Source of the DNA: Trifolium pratense | Taxonomy: Eukaryota; Streptophyta; Magnoliopsida; Fabales; Fabaceae | DNA length: 64,000 bases | Assembly (NCBI RefSeq): GCF_020283565.1 | Contig: NC_060063.1 | Coordinates: 5,726,563-5,790,562 of the forward strand | Reading direction: 5' to 3' | Translations under genes and position numbers: made by a program | Shown: one piece after another, positions 46,828-57,577 of the stretch | How positions within the stretch are numbered: position 1 is the stretch's first letter | Layout: each line of letters begins with the position of its first letter | Notes under the pieces: generated by a model | Database searches by the model: none | What the model was told of the DNA's origin: nothing | What the model saw: only the letters and a program-made list of their open reading frames with translations

Positions 46828-47280
46828 GGTTGGAGAAGTGAGATGCAGAGGAACTGGATTGGTTGTCCAACAATGATACTTAGTTCTAAGGATCCGAGAC
46901 TGTATCTTCACTTGGCGCCGGAATTTGCTCACTACAAGGGAAATCACACTTATGTGCATGCGACAAGAAAAGGATATTGGCAGGTTAATTACTGCATATA
47001 ATTTTTCCCATGTATAGTATTCTTTTTCGTAACCTTTTTTTGTTTTTCTTTTCAGTTTGATATGGGAGATGTAATTATTGATGGTAAATCCACCGGTATG
47101 TGTAGATTGCTATAAGTATAAATTCCAATTTATTTTCCTAATATTTCATAAATTGATCTTAGCTTTGATTTCATTGGTTTGACGTTTTCTTATTGTCATT
47201 CAGGATATATTGTGTTGATGGCTGTGCGGCCATTGCTGACTCGGGGACTTATTTGTTGGCGGTTCGAATGGTATGAATAA
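46828..47280 (+). pseudogene. Captured exons of a phytepsin-type aspartic protease
   Basis: Three exon pieces: 46828-46983, 47056-47095 and 47204-47280. The first ends HYKGNHTYVHATRKGYWQ, the second reads FDMGDVIIDGKSTG, and the third has CVDGCAAIADSGTYLLA, which contains the second catalytic Asp (DSGT). These are consecutive parts of plant vacuolar aspartic proteases (phytepsins). The first ~30 codons of piece 1 do not fit that family and may come from another source. A 2-bp insertion after GGATAT shifts the frame before DSGT. Introns are retained. Confidence 0.85.
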
Positions 47281-47644
47281 ATGGCCTGTAGATATAGATC
47301 GATATTTAGCTTTTTCTTTTTCTTTTTTTTTTGACAGTGGAGTTTGATAGATTGTTAGATTTGCCACTGATGAAAATTGGAAAGGAACTGTTAGATGGGA
47401 TAATGACTACTCCTTTCTATTTCACTTTAAATTGTTTTCAATTTTAACATGTTATACTATATGCAGCACTATGATTGGTTCTTTAATGATACAGTGTATC
47501 TTTGTTGGGGGCTTCAAAAATTGAAAATTTGTATTCTATTGTTCAATTCCAACTCACCAAGTTTGCGAAATCCAAACCATTTGCAATTGTTTGCAATTGT
47601 AAAATTTTTGATTTTTAGTAACTGTGTTTTGTGTAATGGTACAG

Positions 47645-48113
47645 AACAAACGTGAACCAAAAGACTTGTGGCAGGAACCTTTGGTCCCTGCTTCTTCTTG
47701 GACACCATGTTTTGATCAGCAAAGTTGGGAACCTAATGGTATGTGTGTCTGAACTTTGAAATTTGACGATTATTATCATGATTCATGTCTGTGCATAACT
47801 ACAATTACAAATAAAGAAAGGCTTATTGGTCCATTATGAGTACTCACAGTTTGCTTTCTTCTATTGCACTACTTCAATAGAGGGAAGTAATGGATACATT
47901 TTGGTTACTGCAAATGGTGGGATCAACCAACAACGGGTAGTTGTAAGTGGTCTTTGTCTGACTGATATTTTTTACGATGACGGTTTAGAATTATTTAGGA
48001 TTAATTTATTTGAAAGGGAAAAAACATAACAAGTTTTGTCTTGAATGATTTTAGTGTCATTTGTGCTGATTATGAGTTGCAACAGGTTTGTAATGCTATC
48101 GTTGTTGCTTGCA
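47645..48113 (+). pseudogene. Captured exons of an O-fucosyltransferase family protein
   Basis: Exon pieces 47645-47738, 47881-47942 and about 48086-48113. The text is PKDLWQEPLVPASSWTPCFD and QSWEPN, then EGSNGYILVTANGGINQQR, then VCNAIVVA. This is the start of the GDP-fucose O-fucosyltransferase domain of plant type II Golgi proteins. GT/AG borders are visible. The catalytic C-terminal domain is absent. Confidence 0.87.
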
Positions 48114-48443
48114 GGTAGTACTAAGTTGAAAGTTGAAACTAATCTTTAAGAAGATGTCATGGCAGCCATGGTTCTCAAGTAAGGATTCATCTCTTCTCCA
48201 TTTTTATCTATCACTTCCTTTCTTACTATCTCAATTTTCATCAACAGTTTTCTTTTCTTCTATCCTATAACTCATATTAAACTAATGGTATGAGTGGTGT
48301 GGTTTATGAGAGTTAAGAAATTTTAGTTTCATAGAAGCCTTTAAGTAGTCTTTTCTATTATCCAGTTGCTTTCTATTTCTCGGGCTCAAAGTTTTCTTTT
48401 GCAACATCATAGTGTGTTGTAGCTAACCATCTATTTTATGCAG

Positions 48444-48549
48444 ATAACAGGTTCACTTCTAAGTAATTTGCTAGATGTGGTTGAGGAGGTTCAGTTAGCT
48501 CGGGTAGAGATTAGAAATTTTGTCCAGGCTAAGTTCAATTCTCATTCAG
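48444..48549 (+). pseudogene. Captured exon, gene not identified
   Basis: The exon-like stretch lies between TTATGCAG and CAG|GTAGGC. It reads TGSLLSNLLDVVEEVQLARV, then EIRNFVQAKFNSHSG, a helical acidic segment. I do not recognise the family. It fits the pattern of captured exons either side. Confidence 0.5.
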
Positions 48550-49888
48550 GTAGGCAAATTTCCTCTCTACTCTAAATGTTATACCATGTGCCAATGTCTT
48601 AAAAATCAGATGGGGGCAGTCATTGAATCGGTGAAAGATCTATTCTCAACTACATGTAAACGTTTCCGTAGGATTTAGCTGTTGAATCGAGATTTAGGCT
48701 TATTGTGTTACGTTCAGTATCTGAGAATTTGATTGAATGCATGATTTTAGTAGGCTCTGGCTTAAAGAGTGTGGAGATTTTTTGTTATTTAATTATCTAT
48801 TATATTTAGGATTAGGATTTGGATGTGATAACTATTAGTTCTAAAATGACAGTGTATTAGGCATTTTTAAGTAGAATGGCAATTTCAACTTGATATGCAT
48901 TATTTTGTGTATTTTATATTTGTTGTTAGTTCGTTACTTAAGATGAGTACTTTTTTGCAATTTTGTAATTTTGAAAATATTGACATGATTCTGGAACTTG
49001 GATAGAAATGCCAACAAGTTCTTCATATTAAGCAATCAAGTAGTGTTGTCCGCAAACTGGCGTGATCATCCCTTTTGAATTATTTTGAGTGGTGTTCTTT
49101 CGTATATATGTCCATCGTTTATTGAAATTGTTGATCATTTTGGATTTTATATACGGCAACTTCAGTTTGGTTTCATATTTAAGGTTTTGATTGGTTTTCT
49201 TCTGTTCTATTAACCGATTGGTGCTTATGGGGAAAAACCACTTAAAAGTTTGTTTTGAAAGATTAATTAATTATTCTTTTTGTTTGGGGTTGATCTTGGA
49301 TAGAATCAACTCTTGTGCAGCAGACTATGTAATGTATATGCCATCATGATATAGTTTGTATGATAATTACGTTTGATATAGTTTTGGTTTGTGTTTTTTG
49401 TTCAACTTATGGTTCTTGGTTTGTGAGCTTAAACCTCTCTGCTTCTTAGATAATGAGATTGGTGCTTGTAAGTTTTGTGATTTGGTTATTAGTTTTCATT
49501 GCCATCTGGAAAATGGAGGCAGTGATAGGGATATCACTGTAGCAAAGAATTAACTGCTCTTCATATTCTTATAGTTTATGGTGTGAGATTTCAATGGACA
49601 ATGATTAACTGCTCTTCAAATTCAGCCTTATAATATTTACATTGTTAATATTAATTCAGCCTTATGAGATTTGTTTTCAAACTTTCTGATTGTTAGTATT
49701 TTATGCATTTGCAATCCAATTTATACCTAATTACCATTTTCAATTAATTCAATTTTATTACATTCTTCTTTTTCATTGAATTTTTATTTTCCAGTTTTTT
49801 AATCATCATATTTGTTGTACCTCACGATTGCAGCTTTGTATATGAACTTGATAATTGGTATATTCTTTTTTACAGTTTCTTTTTATGA
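48550..49888. other. Helitron interior without recognised exon
   Basis: AT- and T-rich, intron-like sequence. It probably contains captured introns or intergenic DNA. No frame with a known domain. Confidence 0.5.
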
Positions 49889-50639
49889 ATGGCTTTGCAA
49901 CTATTGAGAAATCGCGCCACATCGTCGACATTCAATTTGTTCTCCAATGCTATTCGCCGTTTCTCTTCTGGTATTTTCATTTCTCTTCTTTGCCACATTA
50001 TTCATTCCCTCAATTCTAACATTTAGATTGTAATATGTGTATTTAAGATAAGGTAATTACACATGAATGAAAGATAAACGAGTAAGGGAACAGACTGTGC
50101 CCATAACCCTTTTTGGATGACAAAACCAACCCTCTTAGAAACATTTAGATCAATATTCATGGTATCTTGTAGTATTGGGGGAAAGGAAATTAGGCAGCTT
50201 TGATGTTTACTTTAAGTTATGGTTCCTGATTAATGTTTTAAAACCCGAACCGGACATAGAACCGGTGAGACTGAGACCTCTGGGTCATGGTTCACATGAG
50301 TTTCACCCAATTAGAGAATGAATGCTAGAGAGTGTTGCTAGCACTCCTCTTAGGTCATTGCGTCTGACTATGCTGCTTTGTTTATGTCATTGTTTTGGCT
50401 TTGTAGCTGAGGTTTCTAACGGAATTCCCGAAGAGGCACGTGAGAGAATGTTGTATTCTGACATAAACTCACAGATTGGTAGTTGCATGCCTCTCTCTTC
50501 AATGCGAATTGGAACAATCATTCACAACATTAAGCTGAACCCGGGGCAAAGTGGAAAGCTTGTCCGAGCGGCCGGAACCAATGCAAAGATCTTGAAAGAG
50601 CCCACGTCACAGTACTGTTTAATGACACACACACACTGA
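49889..50639 (+). pseudogene. Captured 5' part of mitochondrial ribosomal protein L2 gene
   Basis: Exon 1 (49889-49970) encodes MALQLLRNRATSSTFNLFSN and AIRRFSS, an Arg/Ser-rich mitochondrial targeting sequence. Exon 2 (50407-~50620) continues AEVSNGIPEEARERMLYSDI, then SSMRIGTIIHNIKLNPGQSG and KLVRAAGTNAKILKE, the ribosomal L2 C-terminal-domain core. The frame then leaves the family at QYCLMTHTH and stops at 50637-50639. Plant nuclei carry such L2 genes for mitochondrial ribosomes. Here the 3' end is missing. Confidence 0.87.
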
Positions 50640-50873
50640 CATACATGTCTAATCCAAGAAGTGTCTGTACCTCATAGTGTATAGTCAAGTTTGAAGACGT
50701 CTGAACTACTCCTCACACTTACCACTTTCTTTTTACCATCCAACCCTTCTACTATTATATTTATATATATATTCATAGATATAAGACTTGAAATTGAAGG
50801 TCAAACATAATATTAGCAATACAAAATATCAAAGTTCACACTTACTTGAGTTAATTCCTTTAACTCAGCAGCC

Positions 50874-51046
50874 ATGGATTGGTTCTCATGGCTTTCAAAA
50901 ACCAATCTTGAGCCATCACTTGTATATGAGTATGGTCTTATCTTTGCACAAAATGAGCTTGAAGAAAAAGACATGAATTACTTCAACCATGAGTTTCTCC
51001 AAAGCATGGGAATCTCCATAGCTAAACACAGACACGAGATTTATGA
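50874..51046 (+). pseudogene. Captured 5' exon of a SAM-domain-like protein
   Basis: From the ATG at 50874: [20 protein letters not shown], then [20 protein letters not shown] and [16 protein letters not shown]. The last part matches the C-terminal helix of SAM-type domains in a small conserved plant family. A promoter-like AT stretch precedes it (TATATATATATT near 50763). It stops after HEIYDI, where relatives continue, so it is truncated. Confidence 0.65.
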
Positions 51047-52353
51047 TATTTGATGTCCCCTCTCTCTATTACTTTCTATGGTGTTTGTCATATTATCTCC
51101 ATCATATATTAGGAGGAGAAAGTTGCATTAGGAGACTATCCTACTAAGTTTGTTTGTTGAATTGCTCTCCCGGACATTTTTAACACATTCATTTTTTTGA
51201 AGGGCGAGTAACGAGAATGAAGTTGGAAAGTTGTTATTAACTATTGTTGAGAGAATGTAGCAAGATTAGCAATGCCATGATGAAGGAGTGACTTGCAATG
51301 TTTTCCCTTAGCATTCTGATTTACAAGGTCAGTCCTTCGCTTCACTCCATTTTTTCTTAACTGAACATGAACCTTAAGTGTCTCATTCTTAGAAGGCTTT
51401 ATTGGTTCACTAGGACATAATCCCTGCCTCAACCTTCATCTGGGAAGGAGAACATGATTACTTTTGTATGGGGAGTTTTATTTCCTAAGTTATAGTGTTT
51501 TCCAAAGTATCTTGAAAAACTATAATTCATTTTTTTATCCTATGCTTCATGTTTGCATTGATTTTGCTTGATTTTCTCTCGTATTGTTTACTTGCGACTA
51601 GATACATCACTTTTACAATGTATCTAAAAAATAATCTTTTTCTTATATATAGGATTGGAGGATGTAAAATCCAAAGCAAATCATTTTCTTCACACGATGG
51701 AGTGGAGCTGTGTATGAAAAAGAAAAGTTAAAAAAAAAAATTTCATATACCTTTTTTTTTGTAGAAGCTTTTCATATATATTTTAATATTAAAATTTTTC
51801 TACTGTATTTATTTTCTTCATTATAGAAGAAGGCCATATATTTTCAAGGATGGACGTTTAAGTCAAACCAGTTCTCTAAGCTAGCATTTGAAAATAAATT
51901 ATCAGTTGAAGAGAATTCTATTATCCGACTAATTTGTAATTTGGAGATAGTTTGTATCAGAAAATCGATTACTTATTTGTACATTTCGTTTTGATTATGT
52001 AATTGGATATCTTATAATACTTAAATTGAGTTCAGAATATTGTTAATATCCTTATAATTTGCCATATACTATATAAGTAATTAGAATGTGAATGAGTTAT
52101 AATTTGCCATGTGAAATTATGATCACTCCAATTTCATTTATGCAGTATTACTACTATATTTTGAATTCGTGAGATTGTGTTTAATTTTTATTTGCAAGTT
52201 ATTATTCTACTAAATTGAATATTATATATGACATTCTAAAAGATCCGTGCAATGAACGGGCCGAATAATAAGGTGGTTGTTTAATTTACCATGGTCAACA
52301 ACATCCATGATTGATAACATCCATGATTGATATATAAATGGTGTTTCGCCGAA
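51047..52353. other. 3' part of the Helitron, no confident gene
   Basis: A 63-aa minus frame (51241-51432) has no known domain but could be another captured piece. Near 52245-52262 a second, degenerate hairpin (CCGTGC-AATG-AACGGG) resembles a decayed Helitron 3' end. Confidence 0.45.
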
Positions 52354-52381
52354 CCCGTGCATCGCACGGGCAACCAACTAG
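52354..52381 (+). other. Helitron 3' hairpin and CTAG terminus
   Basis: The perfect 7-bp stem CCCGTGC/GCACGGG has a 3-base loop and is followed by CAACCAA and CTAG. This is the rolling-circle terminator-like structure of Helitrons. Confidence 0.88.
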
Positions 52382-52885
52382 TTATATTTAAAAACAAAGA
52401 TAGTACATAATTTTATTTTTCACCGGTAAAAATTTCTCATTTAACCTCGTAATAATTTCTCCCCTTTTTTTTATATATATAACCCCGGCCCCTCCCTTTT
52501 GATATATCAGATTAATTCCCTAACTACTATCATTTACTACTTACGATTTATGGTACAAAGAAAAAGACACCCTTTTTTTCTATTTATTGTACAGAAAATA
52601 TGTTAGATCTCAAAATAATGACGATTCATTTAACTTTTTTTTTGGCGAAATTCATATAACTTAGCACTTGACAATTTGAATACGTCTCAAACTCAATTCG
52701 AAAACTCAATATCTGTTCTCTTTGTGTATTAATAATCACCACAAAAGAAATTAAACATGGTCATTTATTATATTAAAGATGGGAATAGACCAAGATGAGA
52801 AGTGAGAACAGACAGAGCCCGCGAGGTTAAGCTAGTTGATAGGGACGCTACATTTGTATCTATATCAATCTATATATATAAAGAA
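52382..52885. other. Intergenic AT-rich DNA
   Basis: No gene or inverted repeat recognised. It ends with the TSD of the next element (TATAAAGAA, 52877-52885). Confidence 0.5.
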
Positions 52886-53230
52886 GGGTAAATAGTGTTA
52901 TACCCCCTACAAAATAGACGAGTTTTGCGTTACCCCCCTGCAAAATATTTTTTTAAGATTACCCCCCTGCAATGTCAAGATTCTTTGCGTTACCCCGCTG
53001 TCTTAACAAGTGGGCATATGACATGGAAGAATCTTGACGTGGCATGACACGTGAAAATTAATTTATTTTTTATTTATTTTTAATTGCCAACTCATTAATT
53101 AATGTGAGTTTTTAATTAAAAAAATGAAAAAAAAAACTTAAAAGTTGTTATATTTTTATGAACTTACTTAAAAGAAAGTTTTGTTTTTTTTTTTTTGACT
53201 AAAAGTTGTTATTATATATATAAAAAAAAT

Positions 53231-53299
<69 letters not shown>

Positions 53300-53371
53300 A
53301 CTAATAATAGAGTAACCAAAAAAAAACGAAGATGAAAAAAAACTAATAATAATAAATAGTAACCAAAAAAC

Positions 53372-53415
<44 letters not shown>

Positions 53416-53989
53416 TATAATAATATATAATCATAATAATATATATAATAATAGTAATATATAATAATAGTAATATATAATAATATATAATAATAATAAT
53501 AATATATAATAATAGTAATAATAATAATATATAATAATAATAATAATAATATATAATAATAATATATAATAATATATAATAATAATAATAATATATAATA
53601 ATATATAATAATAATATATAATAATAGTAATATATAATAATATATAATAATAATAATAATATATAATAATAGTAATAATAATAATAATAATATATAATAA
53701 TAATAATAATATATAATAATATAATAATAATAATAGTAATATATAATAATAGTAATAATAATAATAATATATAATAATATATAATAATAATAATAATAGT
53801 AACCAAAAAACTAATAATAATAATAATAATAATAATAGAGTAACCAAAAAAAAAAAACTGCAATCACATATTTTAACTAATAATAATATTAGTTATTATT
53901 ATTATTATTATTATTATTAGTTTTTTGTTACTATTATTATTATTAGTTTTTTTTCATCTTCGTTTTTTTTTGGTTACTCTATTATTAGT

Positions 53990-54052
<63 letters not shown>

Positions 54053-54403
54053 AATTTTTTTTATATATATAATAACAACTTTTAGTCAAAAAAAAACAAA
54101 AAATAAAACTTTCTTTTAAGCAAGTTCATAAATAAAAATATAACAACTTTTAAGTTTTTTTTCATTTTTTTTATTAAAAACCCACATTAATTAATGAGTT
54201 GGTAATTAAAAATAAATAAAAAATAAATTAATTTCCACGTGTCATGCCACGTCAAGATTCTTCCATGTCATATGCCCACTTGTTAAGCCAGGGGGGTAAC
54301 GCAAAGAATCTTGACATTGCAGGGGGGTAGTCTCAAAAAAATATTTTGCAGGGGGGTAACGCAAAACTCGCCTATTTTGCAGGGGGTATAACACTATTTA
54401 CCC
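52886..54403. mobile_element. MULE-type foldback element with microsatellite core
   Basis: Very long inverted repeats: the left arm from 52886 (GGGTAAATAGTGTTATACCC) pairs with the right arm ending at 54403 for roughly 500 bp. The TSD is TATAAAGAA (52877-52885 and 54404-54412); 9 bp indicates Mutator-like. The arms repeat a GCGTTACCCCCCTGCA-type unit. The core (53236-54050) is (TA)n and (TAA)n arrays. Long minus-strand frames at 53168-53863 are translations of these arrays and not proteins. Confidence 0.9.
53360..53850. repeat. Interspersed (TAA)n/(TATAATAA)n array
   Basis: About 490 bp built of TAA and TATA units with occasional TAG or GTAACC interruptions. It lies in the core of the foldback element. 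Flanking (TA)n runs are at 53236-53296 and 53994-54050. Confidence 0.95.
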
Positions 54404-54412
54404 TATAAAGAA

Positions 54413-54860
54413 AATGTGTGCGTCTATTATCTAAACTTATGTAAACAAAAATGTCTTATTTTATGAAAAGTTTGTTAATAAAAAAATTTTACTGCTAAAA
54501 AAAATCAAGAATATTGTTGATATTATGAAAAGTCCACAAAAAAAATTTATGTATCTTCATTATATATAGGTATAAATGATTTGTGGAAAACTACATCTTT
54601 CCTTAGTAAAGAAAACTACGTTATTATTATTACAAAAATCTGTTGTTCGAATATCGTTGACAATAATAATCAAACTTTTTATAATATTTTATAGAAAGTT
54701 ACATTTTTATTAGAGAAAACTACCTTATTATATCAAAATTATGTTCATTCGGATTCGACTTGAAATGAGATAAGACTTCCAACTAGATATGTATGATTCA
54801 CCCGGTACCAATTAGGGGCCAAAAACAAAATAAAAGGTTTTGAGAGGACAAAAACGGCCA
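54413..54860. other. Intergenic DNA with a repeat shared with the TOM20-proteasome spacer
   Basis: Positions ~54430-54560 resemble ~31970-32080 (shared TTTGTTAATAAAA, TTACTGCTAAAAAAA-like and AGAATATTGTTG words). No gene. Confidence 0.55.
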
Positions 54861-55040
54861 AGGTTATGGTGCATAAGTATGCACCATGCATAAATACCCC
54901 TGATTGCTTAGCGCGACTCCCATATTTTTATTTTTATTTTTAAATTTTGATTAATTGAATTTTAGTTTATTGATTAGGGATAATTTTCAGAGTATTATGT
55001 ATGGTTAAATGTTATAGTAGTTAGTTTTAAACTAAAATCA

Positions 55041-55185
55041 TGCCAAAATCATTTTGCTGTAGAATGGTTTCAGAAATTTGTACTCCAAAATCATTTTGCT
55101 GTGGAATGGTTTTAGAGATATGTACTTCAAAACCAGTCTGCTGTGGAATGGTTTCAGAGATATGTACTCCAAAACCATTAGATGT
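55041..55185. repeat. 43-bp tandem repeat, three copies
   Basis: Units begin CCAAAATCATTTTGCTGT, run through GGAATGGTTT and end ATGTACT, starting near 55041, 55084 and 55127. Confidence 0.85.
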
Positions 55186-55353
55186 ACTTAATAGTTTTTA
55201 TGTTAATTGTGATAAATTAAACCATAATTACAGTACATGTTTTAGTGTGTAATTTTAAATTAAAATATGACTATATAATCATCCAACACAATTAATTTAA
55301 AATGGGTTCTTATAGTATGTACTTCAAAGGAACAAAAGTAATTATTTAATTGA

Positions 55354-55560
55354 AAATGGGAGGCGCGCTAGAAATCTGGGGGAGGGAAAAAAATAACTGG
55401 GGGGCACGTTAGAAATATGGGGGGAACGGGGGGTGGGGGCGCGCTAGAAATCTGGGGGAGGAAAAAAAAAACTAGGGGGCACGCTAGAAATCTGGGGGCA
55501 CGCTAAGCATATGGGGGGGCGCTAAGCAAATTGTGGGGTGCGTTAAGCAATTTTCATTAT
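55354..55560 (+). repeat. G-rich array (GCGCTAGAAATCTGGGGG)
   Basis: Six or more variants of CACGCTAGAAATCTGGGGG or GCGCTAAGCAAAT alternate with G runs of 5-7. The plus strand could form G-quadruplexes. Confidence 0.8.
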
Positions 55561-55606
55561 TTATGCATGGTGCTAAAAGAAAAAGCTTATGCACCATAAC
55601 CACTCC

Positions 55607-56724
55607 CGACGAAAACATCACATCTTTATTATAAGGGAATAAATTCAAAATTCGCAATATTTTTAATGACTGAAAACTTTTTTTTTTGAAGCACAATGAT
55701 AGCAAACTTATTTAATCCATAATTAAATATTGTATAGTTTTTAAATAAAAATTAGGTGAAGACTTCGGCAAAAATTTGTTTGGACATATATGATGTATTT
55801 ATTATCCAATCATTCAATTACCTGTCATATTTCTATGTTGATTTGTTTTAAAATAAATTCAAATCATATAAAAATCATATTCTATATTTCATCATGAAGA
55901 TAACTTATACAAAATTTTATCTAGCATGATGAAAAGTGATAAGATCTCTGAGGGGTGCCGCGGCTCCTGCCCGCCCCAATGAAGATTCGCCCCTGCTTGC
56001 CAAAACATAAAAGATCCATTGAAAGCTAACTTGCTAGTTCCTTTCTTTTCCTCTTACGATCAATCATAAACCATACGTTCAAAAAAGAAAGGAAAGGAAT
56101 GTTCTGTCGGTGGATCCGAGCTCGGATAAATCAATAATAGTACTTGAATGGCTTAACTAACAAGGCATAGACTATATAAGCTTGTAATCATTGTATATAT
56201 TTTCACCACAAATGAGAATAAGTGATTGCTAGCAATATCTCTTGATTTATCTTTCATTCCATTCAATTCATTCAATTACTTAGTGAAACTCATTTTTACG
56301 AGAGTAAATCCTCTTATGTGGATTTTTTTCTACAGTAGTATCTCAATCACCCATTTTATTTTTGCATTACACTGTTCCTATTATAAAAAAAAATTAAAAG
56401 GCAAAGATCTACAGTGAACTATAATCGGTGAATTAATATTTCACTGTGGAGAATTTTATCTCCATGTTGTGCTAACAATTTGCATGCATGGAAATAGAAA
56501 ATATAAAAAGTACAAAGAAAAGTGTAGTGTTTAGTACCCAAGTGGCTCGATAACTTGCAATCTCAAATGTCAATAAACACGTCCATCTAAAGGCTAGCAT
56601 TCTTGATCTAGCATTCTAGAACCTTATTTAAAATAAAAGATATCTATGCCATCTTTTAAGGGGAAAATTTGATTAGTTAAAGTGACACTAATGTTTACTT
56701 TATAACTGTTTATAAGGGTAAGTG
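55607..56724. other. Intergenic DNA with hAT-end and LTR-like debris
   Basis: Near 55950-55997 a lone hAT-type end occurs (reverse complement CAGGGGCGAATCTTCATTGG). Positions 56148-56485 are the second copy of the LTR-like repeat of 41835. A frame at 56226-56417 is not a gene. Confidence 0.55.
56148..56485 (+). repeat. LTR-like repeat, copy 2, with an insert
   Basis: Matches 41835-42010, but between AAACTCATTTTTACGA and GTGCTAACAATTTGCAT it has an extra ~165 bp (about 56301-56466). The insert begins GAGTAAATCCTC and ends GAGAATTTTATCTC, a possible small insertion. Confidence 0.6.
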
Positions 56725-57577
56725 CAGTGGCGACTCCAGGAATGTTAGAGAGCCTGGGCAAATTTTTTGAGGAAATTTTATCAGGGGCGTACTCAATGTC
56801 TGCCCATCTAGAATTAAATATGTTGGTCATGTAAAACTTGTCTTTATATTCATCAGAGCCATCAACGACTTTTAAGAATATATGTCCTCCTTCACAAATG
56901 CCAATAAAATTTATCAAAGGCCTCCTTTGCACATCTGTCCAGCCATTAGAAACCAACGTAACTCCCTTCAATGTCCACAAAGATTTTATTGGTTGAAGCA
57001 ACCTATCAATATGAGCTCTTTCTTGCTTCAAAAGAGTGGTTCTTAGAGCATTATAACTTAAAGGGAGGAAGCCACTAAGGTTGTGATTAGCAGCAAAAGA
57101 ATAAGAACTAACATAGTAACGATTTCTAGCAAGATGGAAAGATAAGACACCAGCATAAAATACCATTGCTATATTTTCTATAAGATGATTCATATCCTCA
57201 ACATTGAAGGCATTTTCTATACTACTCTTTCTTCTCTTTTGTGGCACTACCGATGGGATTCGAGACATTTTATCGGTAGACAATGAAACATGTTTAGGCA
57301 TAACTATTAACAAAACACACATTAATAAAACATTAACAAAGTTTACTAAAATAAAACAACATCTAAGTTGAAGGTAAATAGCAGACAAAACAATCATATT
57401 TTTCAACTGAAGTCCTTCATATATTTCCCTAGCAAACTCCATTGCACCACAATTTGCATACATGTTAATGAGAGCACTCTGTAAATGCGAGTCAATAGCA
57501 AAACCATTATCCTTCACAAACTCATGAATTGTTCTGCCATAACTTAAATTCCCAGTATGACCACAAACATAAAGCAC
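56725..57577 (-). pseudogene. Fused frame: PPR fragment plus DUF659 hAT transposase fragment
   Basis: One frame from 57577. Residues ~1-66 are pentatricopeptide-repeat text (CGHTGNLSYGRTIHEFVKDN, then LQSALINMYANCGAMEFARE), matching plant organelle RNA-binding PPR proteins. Residues ~67-115 look like untranslated or intron-derived sequence. From ~118 the text is hAT DUF659: ENAFNVEDMNHLIENIAMVF, then LPLSYNALRTTLLKQERAHI, SLWTLKGVTLVSNGWTD and RRPLINFIGICEGGHIF. The BED zinc finger expected before DUF659 is absent and the C-terminal dimerisation domain is lost; the frame runs out through the TIR to 56624. I do not expect activity. Confidence 0.85.

Larger units (their letters stand above)
45394..52381 (+). 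mobile_element. Gene-capturing non-autonomous Helitron, about 7.0 kb
   Basis: The 5' end TCTTATTATACTAAAGGCAAGG follows an A, and the 3' end is CTAG (52378-52381) before a T, as for A|T insertion. Seven bases before the CTAG is a 7-bp-stem hairpin, CCCGTGC-ATC-GCACGGG (52354-52370). No TIR and no TSD are expected for Helitrons. Between the ends lie exon-intron pieces of at least five unrelated genes in the plus orientation, and no Rep/helicase frame. An alternative 5' end is 45387. The 3' end is the stronger call. Confidence 0.82.
54861..55606. mobile_element. TIR element with G-rich tandem repeats
   Basis: Left end GGTTATGGTGCATAAG ... GCACCATGCATAAATA faces the right end, whose reverse complement starts the same. 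A partner GCTTAGCGCG/GCGCTAAGC pair lies further in. It is about 746 bp, with a 43-bp tandem repeat (55041-55185) and a G-rich array (55354-55560) inside. I found no clean TSD, so the superfamily is unknown. Confidence 0.65.

Noticed and set aside
45613..48113. A single host gene spanning JmjC, protease and fucosyltransferase exons
   Set aside because: The exons belong to unrelated families, each is incomplete, and the block lies between Helitron termini, so capture explains it better.
53168..53863. 231-aa and 138-aa minus-strand frames rich in Ile, Tyr and Leu
   Set aside because: They are translations of (TAA)n/(TA)n arrays in the foldback element and have no protein-like composition.
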